From positions 1,302,001 through 1,366,000 of the forward strand of contig JAEVLN010000013.1 of the NCBI GenBank assembly GCA_018350325.1: 64,000 nt of DNA, in the 5' to 3' direction. Of this stretch, positions 1 to 10,440 are shown piece after piece. Source of the DNA: Globodera rostochiensis. Its lineage: Eukaryota; Nematoda; Chromadorea; Rhabditida; Heteroderidae. A program made the translations under genes and the position numbers. The stretch's first letter is position 1. The number at the start of each line of letters is the position of its first letter. The notes under the pieces are model-generated. The model searched no databases. It saw nothing but the letters and a program-made list of their open reading frames with translations, and was not told the origin of the DNA.

Positions 1-40
1 GGGGTCGGGGACCAACCCTATATTATAATTTAGCAATTAC

Positions 41-271
41 CCTCATTTTCTTCACGTATCTCTGCAGCGTACGTGTGCACATTTCGAGTTTTATATTATT
101 CAACTTTTGTAACAAATCGTCCACCGCAAATAATGTGTTTTTACGAAAATCATAATTCTCTTTAACCAAATCCATAGCCTCCTTATTATTTATGAGATCT
201 TCATAACTAATGCAGTAACTGTTTTTCAGAATGCAACTGAATGCCAGAGTTAACAAAAGTAATGCACGCAT
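41..271 (-). CDS. SPM family gene, first exon only (cut by window edge)
   Basis: First exon of a modular secreted-protein family seen repeatedly in this window; I do not recognise it as a named family. 77 codons: residues 1-20 are a signal peptide (MRALLLLTLAFSCILKNSYC), residues 21-77 a charged helical module with the family pattern AMDLV near 31-35 and TLQRYVKKM near the end. The exon ends in phase 0 before GTAATTGC at 40-33; reading on gives a stop at 23, which I take as intronic. A TTTTTCAG acceptor abuts the ATG (279-272). Closest paralogue in the window is the first exon at 49426-49662, which shares the donor and the start of a CCCCGACC-rich insertion in the intron. The remaining exons would lie beyond base 1. 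Function unknown; a secreted effector-like role is inferred from the family. Confidence 0.7.
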
Positions 272-1783
272 CTGAAAAATGTTTATTGGATAAATAAAAA
301 TTTTATTTTATTTTATAGATAAAATGATGTTCGACTTTATTTAAAAAAATGTAAAATAATTTTAAAACTTATTTAAAAACCACAGCACCACCACCGTGAT
401 TGGCGTTAGCACCCCTATATTATCCCCAATAAAATAAAAATTTTCCCAAATAAAATCTTATCTTATAAAATTTTGATCAAATAAAATGTTAATGCACGCA
501 TCCCGAAAAATGATATAAATTATAATATTCTCCCAAATTTTTATATTCAATTTTCGCTTGAGTTATTGGTCGAAAATGGATCATGATGCAATTTTTTTTG
601 AAAAAAAATATGCCAAATGGATGGTTTTGCAAACTTTAGGGGTCATAATAGTCTTTTCCGACAAAAAAAATTTGCATATTCGTGCTCAGCTCATCGAGGT
701 GGAACTATACTATATTCTGTAAAAATTAAAGATCAATCATATTTCTAAACCAACAACAATTTGGGGTTGGAGTGAAGAAATTTATGAAGAATACAGTATT
801 AAGAATTCTGCTCATTTTTGAACTTTTTTAGGTCACTGGAGGGCGCGCGCGTGTGTGCCGGAGCCCGGAATCGCGCCCTACTTACTGGCCGCCGTAGTCG
901 GGTGTGCGGTACTTTGGCCAGTATTTTTCACTTTTAAAAATATTGTGAATTTTTGGAGCTTTTTATCAAAAATTTGAAGATTTTAACGATATTTGTTAAG
1001 AAAATTGATCAAAAAATTAGGAATGAATGAAACAACCTGAATATTTTTATTAAATCGTAACAACTCTAAAACTTTTAATTTAAATAAGATAAAAACACTC
1101 ACTTTTTCTCTTACCCAAAACGAGCCCTGCTTTAACGCGATAGGTTTAAATGATGCTTTTGCTGCATTTTCCACCCTTTTCTATACGGCTTTCAATCGAT
1201 GGCTTAAGCATTATGACAAAGAGAGTGAAGCAATGCAAGACAATTGTTGTGTTGGCATTTACGTCAAGTCCAATTTTGGCATTGGCATAAATTAGTAATA
1301 AGTAGGGCCCGGATTTATAGTTGCTAATATTATAGTTTCCAAAAAATAATCTATTAAATAGTTGCTAAAAACTCAATGAAGATTTTGTGACCTGAAAACA
1401 TGATTTTCGTGTTTTGAAAAAGGAGAACTTTTTATAATTTTGCAAAATGTGTGCAACACAATCGAAATGCGTTTACCAATTCCATTTTAAGCTTTTAATA
1501 AAAGAAAAAAGCTGCATCAAGTTGTTGTTTCGTCTCCTTTAATTCCTTCTAAAAGCCATAGAAATTGCCGTGATCCGATCACGTCCAGCCACCAATATTT
1601 GTGACTCAAGATCACCAGTAGGGGTAGGCGAAATTTCATTTCGTTTTTTTTCGTTGTTGGGCTTTTGGGTTTCGTCCTAAAACTTTTTATTCTCGTTTAT
1701 TTGATTAAATTTTAAAAAAATCGAAAACATTAACCTCTAAAGATTAGATTTTTGGAGATACCTAATTTTAATTTTATGGGGGG

Positions 1784-1875
1784 GGCATATTTTAAACAAA
1801 GTGCAACAAATAAAGAGTGAAAATATATTTTTATGGGGCAATGCCAAACGTGGCATATTTTAAACAAAGGGCAAT
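1784..1875. repeat. Fragment of the 68-bp tandem repeat
   Basis: One full and one partial unit with GGCATATTTTAAACAAAG and AAAGAGTGAAAATATATTT; the same unit forms three or more copies at 36883-37095. Confidence 0.6.
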
Positions 1876-2223
1876 AAATATCTATGGCACAATGCAGGTC
1901 ACAAAAAATGCAAATGCGTGCATTAGCGTTTTCTTTGATCAAAATTTTATAAGATAAGATTTTTTGGAGAAAATATTAATTTTATGTGGGATAATATAGG
2001 GGTGCTAACCAGGGGTGCTCGTAATTACGAGTTACGAGTTACGGATGTTGCAAAAATCCGGGATTTTTTAATTTTACCAAAAAAATCAAAAAATTTTTTT
2101 TTTTTTGTAATGGTCAAGGGTGAACAAAATTTTTTTTTATTATTCAAAAATATCTTCCTCATTGTCTTCAACTTCGATTGCCTCAGCATCAAATTTTTTG
2201 AGAATTCTGGCTTCATGGGGCTG

Positions 2224-2310
2224 AGGAAGGGGTCGGCGGTGCCGATAGGCGCCGCCGGGGAAATTTTGGAATTTTTGACTCAATTTGTTAAAAGATTTGC
2301 AACCAAATAC
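2224..2310 (+). repeat. GC-rich near-palindrome element (copy 1)
   Basis: Hairpin core GGCGGTGCC-GATA-GGCGCCGCC followed by the conserved AT-rich flank GACTCAATTTGTTAA / GATTTGCAACC. One of about 18 copies in the window. Confidence 0.7.
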
Positions 2311-2453
2311 GGCTATTTTTGAAACCATTTATTTACCAATTTTATAGGTAAAATAAAGGTCTCCTATGGTTTTGTAAGTTCGTCCAACCAAAAAATGGAA
2401 ATTCCAAAAAGTTGTAAAAAGCCGCCCAAAAACTTTTTAAAACTCATAAAAAT

Positions 2454-3311
2454 TTAAGAAATTGTTTCCTCCACACAAATACTCATCAAAAGACATAAAA
2501 TGCAATTTGCATAGTCGGAGGTTGAACATCCACCCCCAACTTCTTCCGACCTACACCCGTGCGTTCGGGGGGCTTGCTGATACGGCATCGCGCCACCGTA
2601 ATGCGGCGCTGAGCCTGGCAAATGGTATTTGATGAGACTGACACACAAAATTGGGAGAGTCATTTTCACTCGAAATGTTTCGAGATCTCATGAAAATATC
2701 TTATCTCCTTTGTGTAATCCAAATAATGCCTGAGGAAAAAATAAACATTTACCTACTCGGTTGCTGGACTTGAAATTGTGATGATGCGTTTGTGGTGCCG
2801 CCGGTCCATCGCGTCGATTGCGATTGTGGGAGATAGGGCGTCGCGTCAAAACCTCAATTAATTAGGACACCAAATAAATATTTCAGTCTTTTGAAATCTC
2901 ATAAAATATATAATCACCTCATTAGTGTGGCTTAATTTATTGCAGAAAAGGCCCAAAAATTGTTTTTTCTCTTTTGGCCCATAGTTGAGAATTTCGGAAA
3001 TTTAAAATCAGTTTAGTCTATGTTCGTACCGGTCTGGGTTCGGGTCGTACTCCGTAAAAGCATCTCGACAAAATCTCAATACATTCATTTTTTTGAAATC
3101 ATAAAACCATAGGGTAGGGGCCCTTTGTTTTGCAACATTCCTAATTTTGGACCAATTTCTTAACAAATCTTGTTAAATCTTCAAGAAAATTTTCCCGGCG
3201 GCGCCGTTAGGCGCCGCCGGACATTTACCACTCCTAAAAAGCTGCAAAAAATATTCGTAACTCGACAAAATTTCAATACATCTACAGTATGTGGCTTACA
3301 GTACCTGGCAT
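2454..3311 (-). pseudogene. SPM family, 5'-truncated copy
   Basis: Minus-strand remnant of an SPM gene closest to the gene at 5524-7197. Reading 5' to 3': only the last bases of the second exon (ATGCCAG before GTACTGTAAG at 3304) survive. The intron still matches 5983-6220. Exon 2852-2757 (96 nt, phase 1 to phase 1, ending QVQQP) matches 6221-6316, and exon 2614-2454 begins in phase 1 with the family block PHYGGAMPYQQAP. It then diverges into a Cys-rich tail ending at 2454. The first exon with the signal peptide is absent, and a GC-rich palindrome sits in the first intron (3188-3222). The two remaining exons are still phase-compatible, so it may act as a donor of exons, but as it stands it is a broken gene. 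Confidence 0.6.
3160..3225 (-). repeat. GC-rich near-palindrome element (copy 2)
   Basis: Core GGCGGCGCC-GTTA-GGCGCCGCC inside the intron of the truncated SPM copy, with the TTAACAAATCTTG flank typical of the family. Confidence 0.65.
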
Positions 3312-3468
3312 ATTTTTGCCCCTTGCCCCCGGTTTTTTTGACCGGGACCAATCACGTCCCGATTTTTCTTTTCTCAAAAGCCCTGGTCCCGTCATATTTT
3401 CAGTCTATTTTTAGATATAAAACATTTTCAAAATTTGGGTTTGTCAACTTGAGGGGCTATAACTTGCT

Positions 3469-5195
3469 TAGAGAGTCAAGAGCGACTCAAAATTTTTGCA
3501 GATTCGTAATCGGCTCGACGAGGAGAGTCGAATGGTATATTATGCTATAAAATATTTTCAAATTTTTAGGTTTTCGGATTTCGGGTTTTAATTTTGCCCA
3601 TCCTTGATAAACAGGTCAATGCTACTACGACAGCATTTTTGTCATATAATTTTGTCGACGTAAGATGTATAATGGAAATATAATAAAATAATCGATGAGA
3701 AGGGCCAAAATTATGCCAATGACAAATTTGGGCATGACGTAAATGCTAAAAATTTGGGCTTGACGCAAATGCCATAAATTTGGGCTTCACGCAAATGCCA
3801 AAAAATTTGGGCTTTACGCAAGTGCCAACCAACAATTGCCTTGCATCGCCTTCACTCTCTTCGTTTATAATGCTATTTTCTAAGGCTTATCCATCATCCT
3901 TCGATAAAATCACATTCTAAGACATCGATTGAAAGCCGTATAAAAGCGGTGGACAATGCAGCAAAATTATCATTTAAACCTTATTGTTCTTTTCTTTATT
4001 TTTATTAGTAGGTTTAAGCCCCGACCCCCGAGCCCCAAAAGGGGGTCCTCCCCGAACCCGACCACGAGATGGCCAACCCCGGTCTCCCCGACCCCATCCC
4101 CGACCTTTTTTTGGGTCGGGGATCGGGGGTGAACAAACACCCCTAAAGATCGGACTTTTTTTTGGAACTAGTTGCCTGCGGGGGGTGGAACTTATGAGGG
4201 AGTAGGCATAGGGGGGCTTTACTTTTGGCTTCTGTTCCTATGGTTTTTCTTAATTTAATTTAATTTATTTGTTTTTTTAATTTATTTTATTAATTATGAG
4301 TCCGTTCTTGGCCGGGCAAGCCTTATCTTGGCCTGGCAAGCCCACCCCTCTCCGGGGGAAGGCAACATCTCTCCAGGGCTGGGCAAGGCCTCTCCTAGGC
4401 CGGCAAGCCATCCCCGGGCCGGACAAGCCCTTCCCGAGGCCGATCAAACCTCTTACGAGGCCGGGCAAGCCCTTTCCGGGCGATGCTCAATGTTTTTCTT
4501 ATTCTTTTTTTTATTTTAATTAAGTAAATTAATTTTTGCTCTATTCTTAATATTTTACTTAACAATTGTTCTATGGGGTGTATGCTATTTCTAAAAGACA
4601 AAAGTAAATGTTATCTCTCTCGTTACCCTCGTATCTATACCACATCTCTCACTTCCCCACACTGTTTCGTCTTCAAAGCTATAAATACGGGCCATACGTA
4701 TTACTAATTTATGCCAATGCCAAAATTGGACTTGACGTAAATGCCAACACAACAATTGTCTCGCATTGCTTCACTCTCTTTGTCATAATGCTTAAGCCAT
4801 CGATTGAAAGCCGTATAGAAAAGGGTGGAAAATGCAGCAAAAGTATCATTTAATCCTATCGCGTTAAAAGCAGGGCTCGGATCTCAAATGTATAATTTTT
4901 AACGTTTTTGTTAAGGAAATTGTGTAAAATTCGAAAATTTTGCCGATTCGAATTTTCAAAAATCAAATTTTTTTTATGAATTGTGCTTTTACTAGGGGGT
5001 GGAGGTCGTCGGCCAAGCATGTTGTGGTAGTGCTGCGGTTTTCGAGTTACCATTGTCTGGTTCGATGCCCAGAATCTTCTATTTACTTTTGTTGGTGTTT
5101 CGTGCACCAATTTCTTTTTTAAAACAATTTAAATACATTTTTAAAATTATTTTACGGTTTTTAAATAAATATTTTGACTTTCCTTTTTACATATA
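3469..5195. repeat. Large duplicated upstream block R1, copy A
   Basis: Closely matches 38006-39600 over most of its length, and the middle part also recurs at 47727-48310. It contains, in order: a GAGTCAAGAGCGACTC start; an array of TTTGGGCTTSACGCAAATGCCA units (3715-3830); a CCCCGACC-rich stretch (4018-4130); a GC-rich CCGGGCAAGCC stretch (4299-4490); and a second ATGCCA/ACGTAAATGCCAAC segment (4710-4750). All three copies lie 0.3-1.1 kb upstream of an SPM first exon (5524, 40064, 49426), so the block has been duplicated with the genes. No long ORF in it looks protein-coding. Confidence 0.75.
4299..4490. repeat. GC-rich GGCAAGCC repeat
   Basis: Degenerate tandem runs of GGCCGGGCAAGCC and related words, strongly GC-rich inside AT-rich DNA; near-identical copy at 38810-38998. 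Open in several frames because it lacks T-rich stops, so apparent ORFs here are not convincing genes. Confidence 0.55.
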
Positions 5196-5513
5196 ACTTA
5201 CGCAAATCGTGTTCATTTTTTGATTATTTTTCGTTCAAAAATCGGTGAAATTTCTAAATATTTCCAGGGAAGCCTATTACACCGTCAAACCTCAGAAAAG
5301 ATTTTAAATTGAATTTAAATATTGGCAACTTTTTACAGTTTTGGACTAGTCTTAAGAAAAATGAAATAAAATGTTTTCGTCTACCCTTGCTCGAGACCGA
5401 CACCCAAAAAGCCCGAGACTTTTCTCTAATCTAGGAAAGCTCCCGAGTACGATGCTCTCGAACATTAATTTCTCAAGAAAATAAAATTAAATTTTATATA
5501 ATTCCCCAATAAA

Positions 5514-5523
5514 CATTTTTCAG
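5514..5523 (+). promoter_or_regulatory. Trans-splice (SL) acceptor abutting the ATG
   Basis: CATTTTTCAG directly followed by ATG at 5524. The same arrangement occurs at 40061-40063, 49423-49425, 272-274 (-) and 63825-63827 (-). In nematodes this fits spliced-leader addition with no native 5' UTR; a leading intron is the alternative. Confidence 0.55.
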
Positions 5524-7197
5524 ATGCGCGTATTACTTTATTTGCTAGCTCTAGCATTCAGTTGCTTTTTTAAATATGGTTATTGCGTATATGATGACTT
5601 CAAATCAAATGAGGAGGCTATGGATTTGGTCAAAAAGTATCATGACGGACAAAATACAGAAATAACGAGTGTGAAAGACTTGTACGACAAGTTGAAGGAA
5701 AAAAATGTATTCGGAAAGAGCATAACTACGCTGACCAGATACGTAACTAAAATTCAGGTATTTTTGCTACAATATAATATTTGGCCTGAAACAAAAAACA
5801 TCTTTTGTAGTTCTTTTTATTGGCATAAAGAGTGTTTAAAAGACCGTTCTGGAGTACTAATCTTGACACTTTTTTCACGGTTCAGAAAGAAAAAGAGGCT
5901 ATTGAGGCAAAAAAATACTTAGCGGGGGCCCATCAAAATTTGTTAAAACGCCAACATGAAGTAGCCTTGCAATCGATGCCAGGTACTGTAAGCCACATAC
6001 TGTAGATGTGATTCACATTTTGTCGAGATGCTTTTACGGAGTACGACCCGAACCCAGACAAACCGGTGCCGAACATTGACTGAACTAAATTTTTATTTTT
6101 AAATTTCCGAAATTTTCAACTATGGCCAAAAGAGAAAAAACGATTTTGGGACGTTCAGAAAAATAAACAACACTATGAAAATATTTTTATGATTTCAAAA
6201 AAATGAAAATTTATTTGAAGGTCTTCACGCGACGGCCTATCTCCCAAATCAATCGCAATCGACGGCATGGACCGGCGCTTCAAACCAATCATCACAATTT
6301 CAAGGCCAGCAACCGAGTAAATGTTTATTTTTCTTTTACCTCGGGAATTATTATGGATTTTTAATATTTTAGTTAAAAAGGAGTGGTATCTAAATTTTTC
6401 AAAAAAGGTCGCCGGTTCCGTTAGGCTCCTCCGGGAAATGAATTTTTGACTTCAACCAACATGCGGATAAATCCGCAGAGATACCACCCCTGGGGAATAG
6501 CCTTCATTCCTGGTTTTGAATCAAAATTTGATTCCGATCAATTCATAATTCCTAATTAATTAGCAGTTTTGATTTGAAATTTGGGTTTGGATTTTTAGTG
6601 CCAGTCTCTCATCAAATATCATTTTATCAGACTCATCCCGGTTTTACAATCCGACCCAACAGCAGCAAACATCCAACTTTGGCACAAATCAATCGCAATC
6701 CACGCGAAGGACCAACACAATCAACTTTTCACACCCATCATCACAATTTCAAGGCCAGCAACCGAGTAAATGTTTATTTTTCTTTTACCTCGGGAATTAT
6801 TATGGATTTTTAATATTTTAGTTAAAAAGGTATCTAAATTTTTCAAAAGGTCGGCGGTGCCGTTAGGCTCCTCCGGGAAATGAATTTTTGACTTAACTTG
6901 TAAGAGTTCATCATCCCTATTAATTAGCAGTTTTGATTTGAAATTTGGGTTTGGATTTTTAGTGCCAGTCTCTCATCAAATATCATTTTATCAGACTCAT
7001 CCCGGTTTTACAATCCAACCCAACAGCAGCAAACATCCAACTTTGGCACAAATCAATCGCAATCCACGCGAAGGACCAACGCAATCAACTTTGAGGGCCC
7101 CAGCAGAAGTAATAACGCGGACAAAGAGTTGGACCTCACCCTTAGCCTTGGCGGAAACTCTAAGAAAAACAAAGGAAAAAGTAAATATTTCGGATGA
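5524..7197 (+). CDS. SPM family secreted protein with LxLxL C-terminus
   Basis: Five-exon model: 5524-5757, 5886-5982, 6221-6316, 6631-6765, 6995-7197; phases 0, 1, 1, 1; 254 residues. Residues 1-20 are a signal peptide; 21-78 the helical module (EEAMDLVKKYH... TLTRYV); 79-110 a Lys/Glu-rich helix (KEKEAIEAKKY...); 111-230 low-complexity Gln/Ser/Asn linkers. In these the 6631-6765 exon and the first part of the 6995 exon are near-identical duplicates (SSRFYNPTQQQTSNFGTNQ). The C-terminus carries LDLTLSL at 233-239, then GGNSKKNKGKSKYFG. The LxLxL run resembles plant EAR repression motifs, and the basic tail could be nuclear-targeting; both are inference. The 3' half is not open in one frame and appears only after splicing by phase. 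All introns are GT-AG. Function unknown; a secreted, host-directed nuclear effector is the working idea. Confidence 0.65.
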
Positions 7198-7309
7198 ATG
7201 TTTCTTGGATTTTTCATCTGTTTCTGTCCTATCATCGAAATTGTTGATTATTGCTATTAAAGTTAAAGTGCCCAGCGTTGGAGGGCAGAAATTATTTCGA
7301 GTCTTGGAG

Positions 7310-7430
7310 TAAAGTCTTGGTCTTGAGTCTTGGAGTAAAGTTGCTTTTGAGTCTCGAGTCTCGGTGTCATTTCTCGGTCTCGACTCTCGAGTCTCGGTAA
7401 ATTTTTGGTCTCGTTCATATTTCTAACCTA
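7310..7430. repeat. TCTCGAGTC simple repeat
   Basis: Short run of TCTCGAGTCTCGG-type words. Similar runs occur at 5385-5465, 39925-39995, 60555-60650, 61495-61585 and at the right edge of the window. Confidence 0.5.
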
Positions 7431-9899
7431 ATAAAATCCAACTCAATGTGATGCTATTATTTTCAATGTTAAAACATTTCCACATTTTGTCTTCTATCGA
7501 TGGTGAACGTTTGAGGCGAATCTAACGTCACAAACAAAAGTTAAACGATGCGAAGTGCTTTACGATTTTTACTAAAAGGAATTTTTTTTTAACGAAAATG
7601 GGAATCAAAAATTTATTTTAAAATTTCTAAAACATTTCGCAAGTCCAAAATAAAACAACCATTTATCGTATTTCATCTAAATTTGCACTTAAAATATGCA
7701 AATGCATCCCAGCCCTAATAAAAATGGGCCCATTTTTGGCATGGTTTTTCAAAGAAAATTGCTTGATGATCAATTTTCGATGTTTTTTTGAAATTTAAAT
7801 GACCCAATTTTCGTTCCCTCTCCCAATTGAATATTATTTTGACGGACCACAACCATAAAAACGCAAGTGAAATTGAATATATAAATTTGGGAGAATCCAA
7901 GTGAAAAATGGGGGGTTTCCGGGCAAAATAAATGTTATCCCCAAAGGGGACAGTAATTGGACATTTTATTTTTTTGCCAATTTTGGTGGCTAAGACTAAT
8001 ATTTTATTTATTATTAAAACCCACAATTATTGGATTCAAACTTTTCGGTCGCAAATTTCCGATTTAGATGAGTTGAAAATTTGCAAAAAAAATAGCATCA
8101 TTTAACAATCAGTTCGCCAAATAAAATAATGTACAAAGAATGCGTGCAAATGATTGGTCCTTTAAATTTTTAGAAAATTTTAAAGCTGCCGGGTTCCGGA
8201 TTCCAAAAATAACAAAAAAATTTCTAAAGGTTCGTTTAATCGAACTCATTAGGCCCATATCTTTGTTTAATTTAAAGCATGTTCGCTATTGCATTGGCAA
8301 AACGCCTACGCGGGCTTTCATTCTTAGCAAATTACCTATTTGTGTTAGCTCCTTTTTGTGCCGGGACTCAATCGATCAAATAGCGTCTGATCAACTAACT
8401 TCCTCCACTGCTTAAATCGATTTTTTTTTGCCTCTAAAGTGTCGATTGATGCCTAATTGGTTAATTAATGGAGAAAATTGTTTGAAATCGATATTTTGCA
8501 GAAAAAAAACCTTGTAGTCAAAGATCTGTTTAGTAAGTAATAAGCAAATCTACGTATTTGTATGATTCATCTGCGCAATAAAAAAATATTTAAATTAATC
8601 TCCCCAAATTTTGGCATTTTTTAAATTGTACTTTAAAAAAAATTGATTTTCAAACATTAATTTTATTCTCACAGTGCCCCGGGGCCCATTTAAGCGTTTG
8701 TTTGTTTAAATGGGAAGCACTTAAATATTTATTTATTCTTTTCCTTAAGAAAGGCATTTCTTTTGGTAATTTAATCCCCCAGCAGCGTTTTGCGCTGGCA
8801 TTTTTCGTTTTTGGTACTTTTACATTTTAACGATTCGCAAAATCAATTTTTTGTTTTATTAAATTTGTATGATGTTTCGTTTTAAATATTTAAATGTATT
8901 AATTTTTGAATTATTCAAATTATTTATAACAATATTTTCTGAAATAAATTAATAATATTTTAATTATTCAACCCACTTTCCGCCTGGACTGCATGTAATA
9001 ATTTTTAAATATTTAATTATTAAATAATATAAATAATTAATTCAACTTGTTGAAATATAATTTATTGCTAGAAAATAATTATAATATTAATTATGCAATA
9101 CAATAAGTTTATTTTATTAAATTTTTAAAAATTAAAAAACAATTTATATAAGTACATTTCGGCGCCAACTAAACCAATTGCGAATTGCTGAGAAACAAAT
9201 GATGAGAGACGTCATCCAAACAAGTTTCATTCTCATTACCAACTTCCGCTTTTTTGTGCCAAACAGAATGCCAAACCGCGACTTTTTCAAAATATTAACA
9301 AATGGCATTTGCCGTCTGGAATTTGTCCGTTTGAACAGAATGCCATACAATCATTTTTTGACGTTTTTCAAATATTTATTTTCATAATTCTTTTCTATTT
9401 GTTTGTCCAACTTATGATTTTTATTTTTGGCAGCAGCAAATTCCATTATTAAATGGGGCCCCCATATGTGCTGCTCCATCCCTATGGGCCCATAAAATCG
9501 GGTAATAACCATCGTTATTCCCTCCATGTCCCCTGCGGGGTCATAATATGTCAAAAGCTTTTTTGTGGCCATACTGCTGATAGCCTTCTGCTTAATGCAG
9601 CAGCCTTAGAACTATTTCCGGAGGCCGAACAATCGCAAATTTGCAATCAAATGACGTCATTGTCTGAAAGCTATTTTTGTCCTTTTATTACAACACTTGG
9701 GGCAATTATTTCTGCTTCACAAAACACAAAAGGGATTATGAAAAGCCCCTGGGGGGAGGGGTATGTCCGTGTCGTAAAGCCGGTGGGATGTAACAGCCGT
9801 CCCATCAATAATTAGTTCAATATAATTATGTAGCTTCGACTAATTAATTTCAGTTTAAATTATTTAATAATTTTTATTATTAAAAAAAAGTTTCCCATA

Positions 9900-10440
9900 A
9901 GAATTTTAACACTTGTAGCGGCGACTTAACCAAAACATTTGGCATTTTGTTTGTACGCCAAATTTGGATATATTTTGGCGGGTATTTTGGATGATCTGTA
10001 CAAATTTGGCATATGTTGACCAAAATTTGAATTCTTCGCGTGACGACTTAACCAAAACATAATTTGAAATCTCGCATTTGCGCATTGATCTGTCAATCAA
10101 AACATTGGCATTTTGTAGGTACGCCAAATTTGAATATATTTTGGCGTATTTTGGATGATCTGTACAAATTTGGCATTTGTTGACAAAATTTGCATTCTTC
10201 GCGCATTTGTGACGACTTACCCAATACATTTGGCATTTTCTTGAAGCCCTATTTGAATTCATTTCTCGCATTTGCGCATTGACCGTCAATCAAAACACTT
10301 GGCATTTTGTTGGCGCCTAATTTGAATACATTCTGTACAAATTTGGCATTTGTTGACCAAAATTGAATTCTTCGCGCATTTGTGACGACTTAACCAAAAC
10401 ATTTGGCATTTTGTTTGTACGCCAAATTTGAATCCAACTA
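9900..10440. repeat. Imperfect long-period tandem repeat
   Basis: Repeated words GACGACTTAACCAAAACA, TTTGGCATTTTGT, GTACGCCAAATTTGAA and GATGATCTGTACAAATTTGG recur four to five times with variable spacing. One word (GATGATCTGTACAAATTTGG) also appears at 48582-48604. Minus-strand ORFs across it are repeat translations, not genes. Confidence 0.6.

Larger units (their letters stand above)
272..2453. other. Intergenic, repeat fragments, no gene supported
   Basis: Upstream region of the edge gene. 1120-1300 is an inverted fragment of the duplicated upstream block found at 3469-5195 and 38006-39600 (GCGTTAAAGCAGGGCTCGG side). 1303-1415 begins TAGGGCCCGGATTTATAG and recurs inverted at about 56070-56172. 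1440-1500 matches the upstream sequence of the first exons at 49426 and 55793 (TGTGTGCAACACAATCGAAA). No coding region with support was seen. Confidence 0.5.

Noticed and set aside
8140..8415. 91-codon plus-strand frame
   Set aside because: Single short frame without homology cues or splice context.
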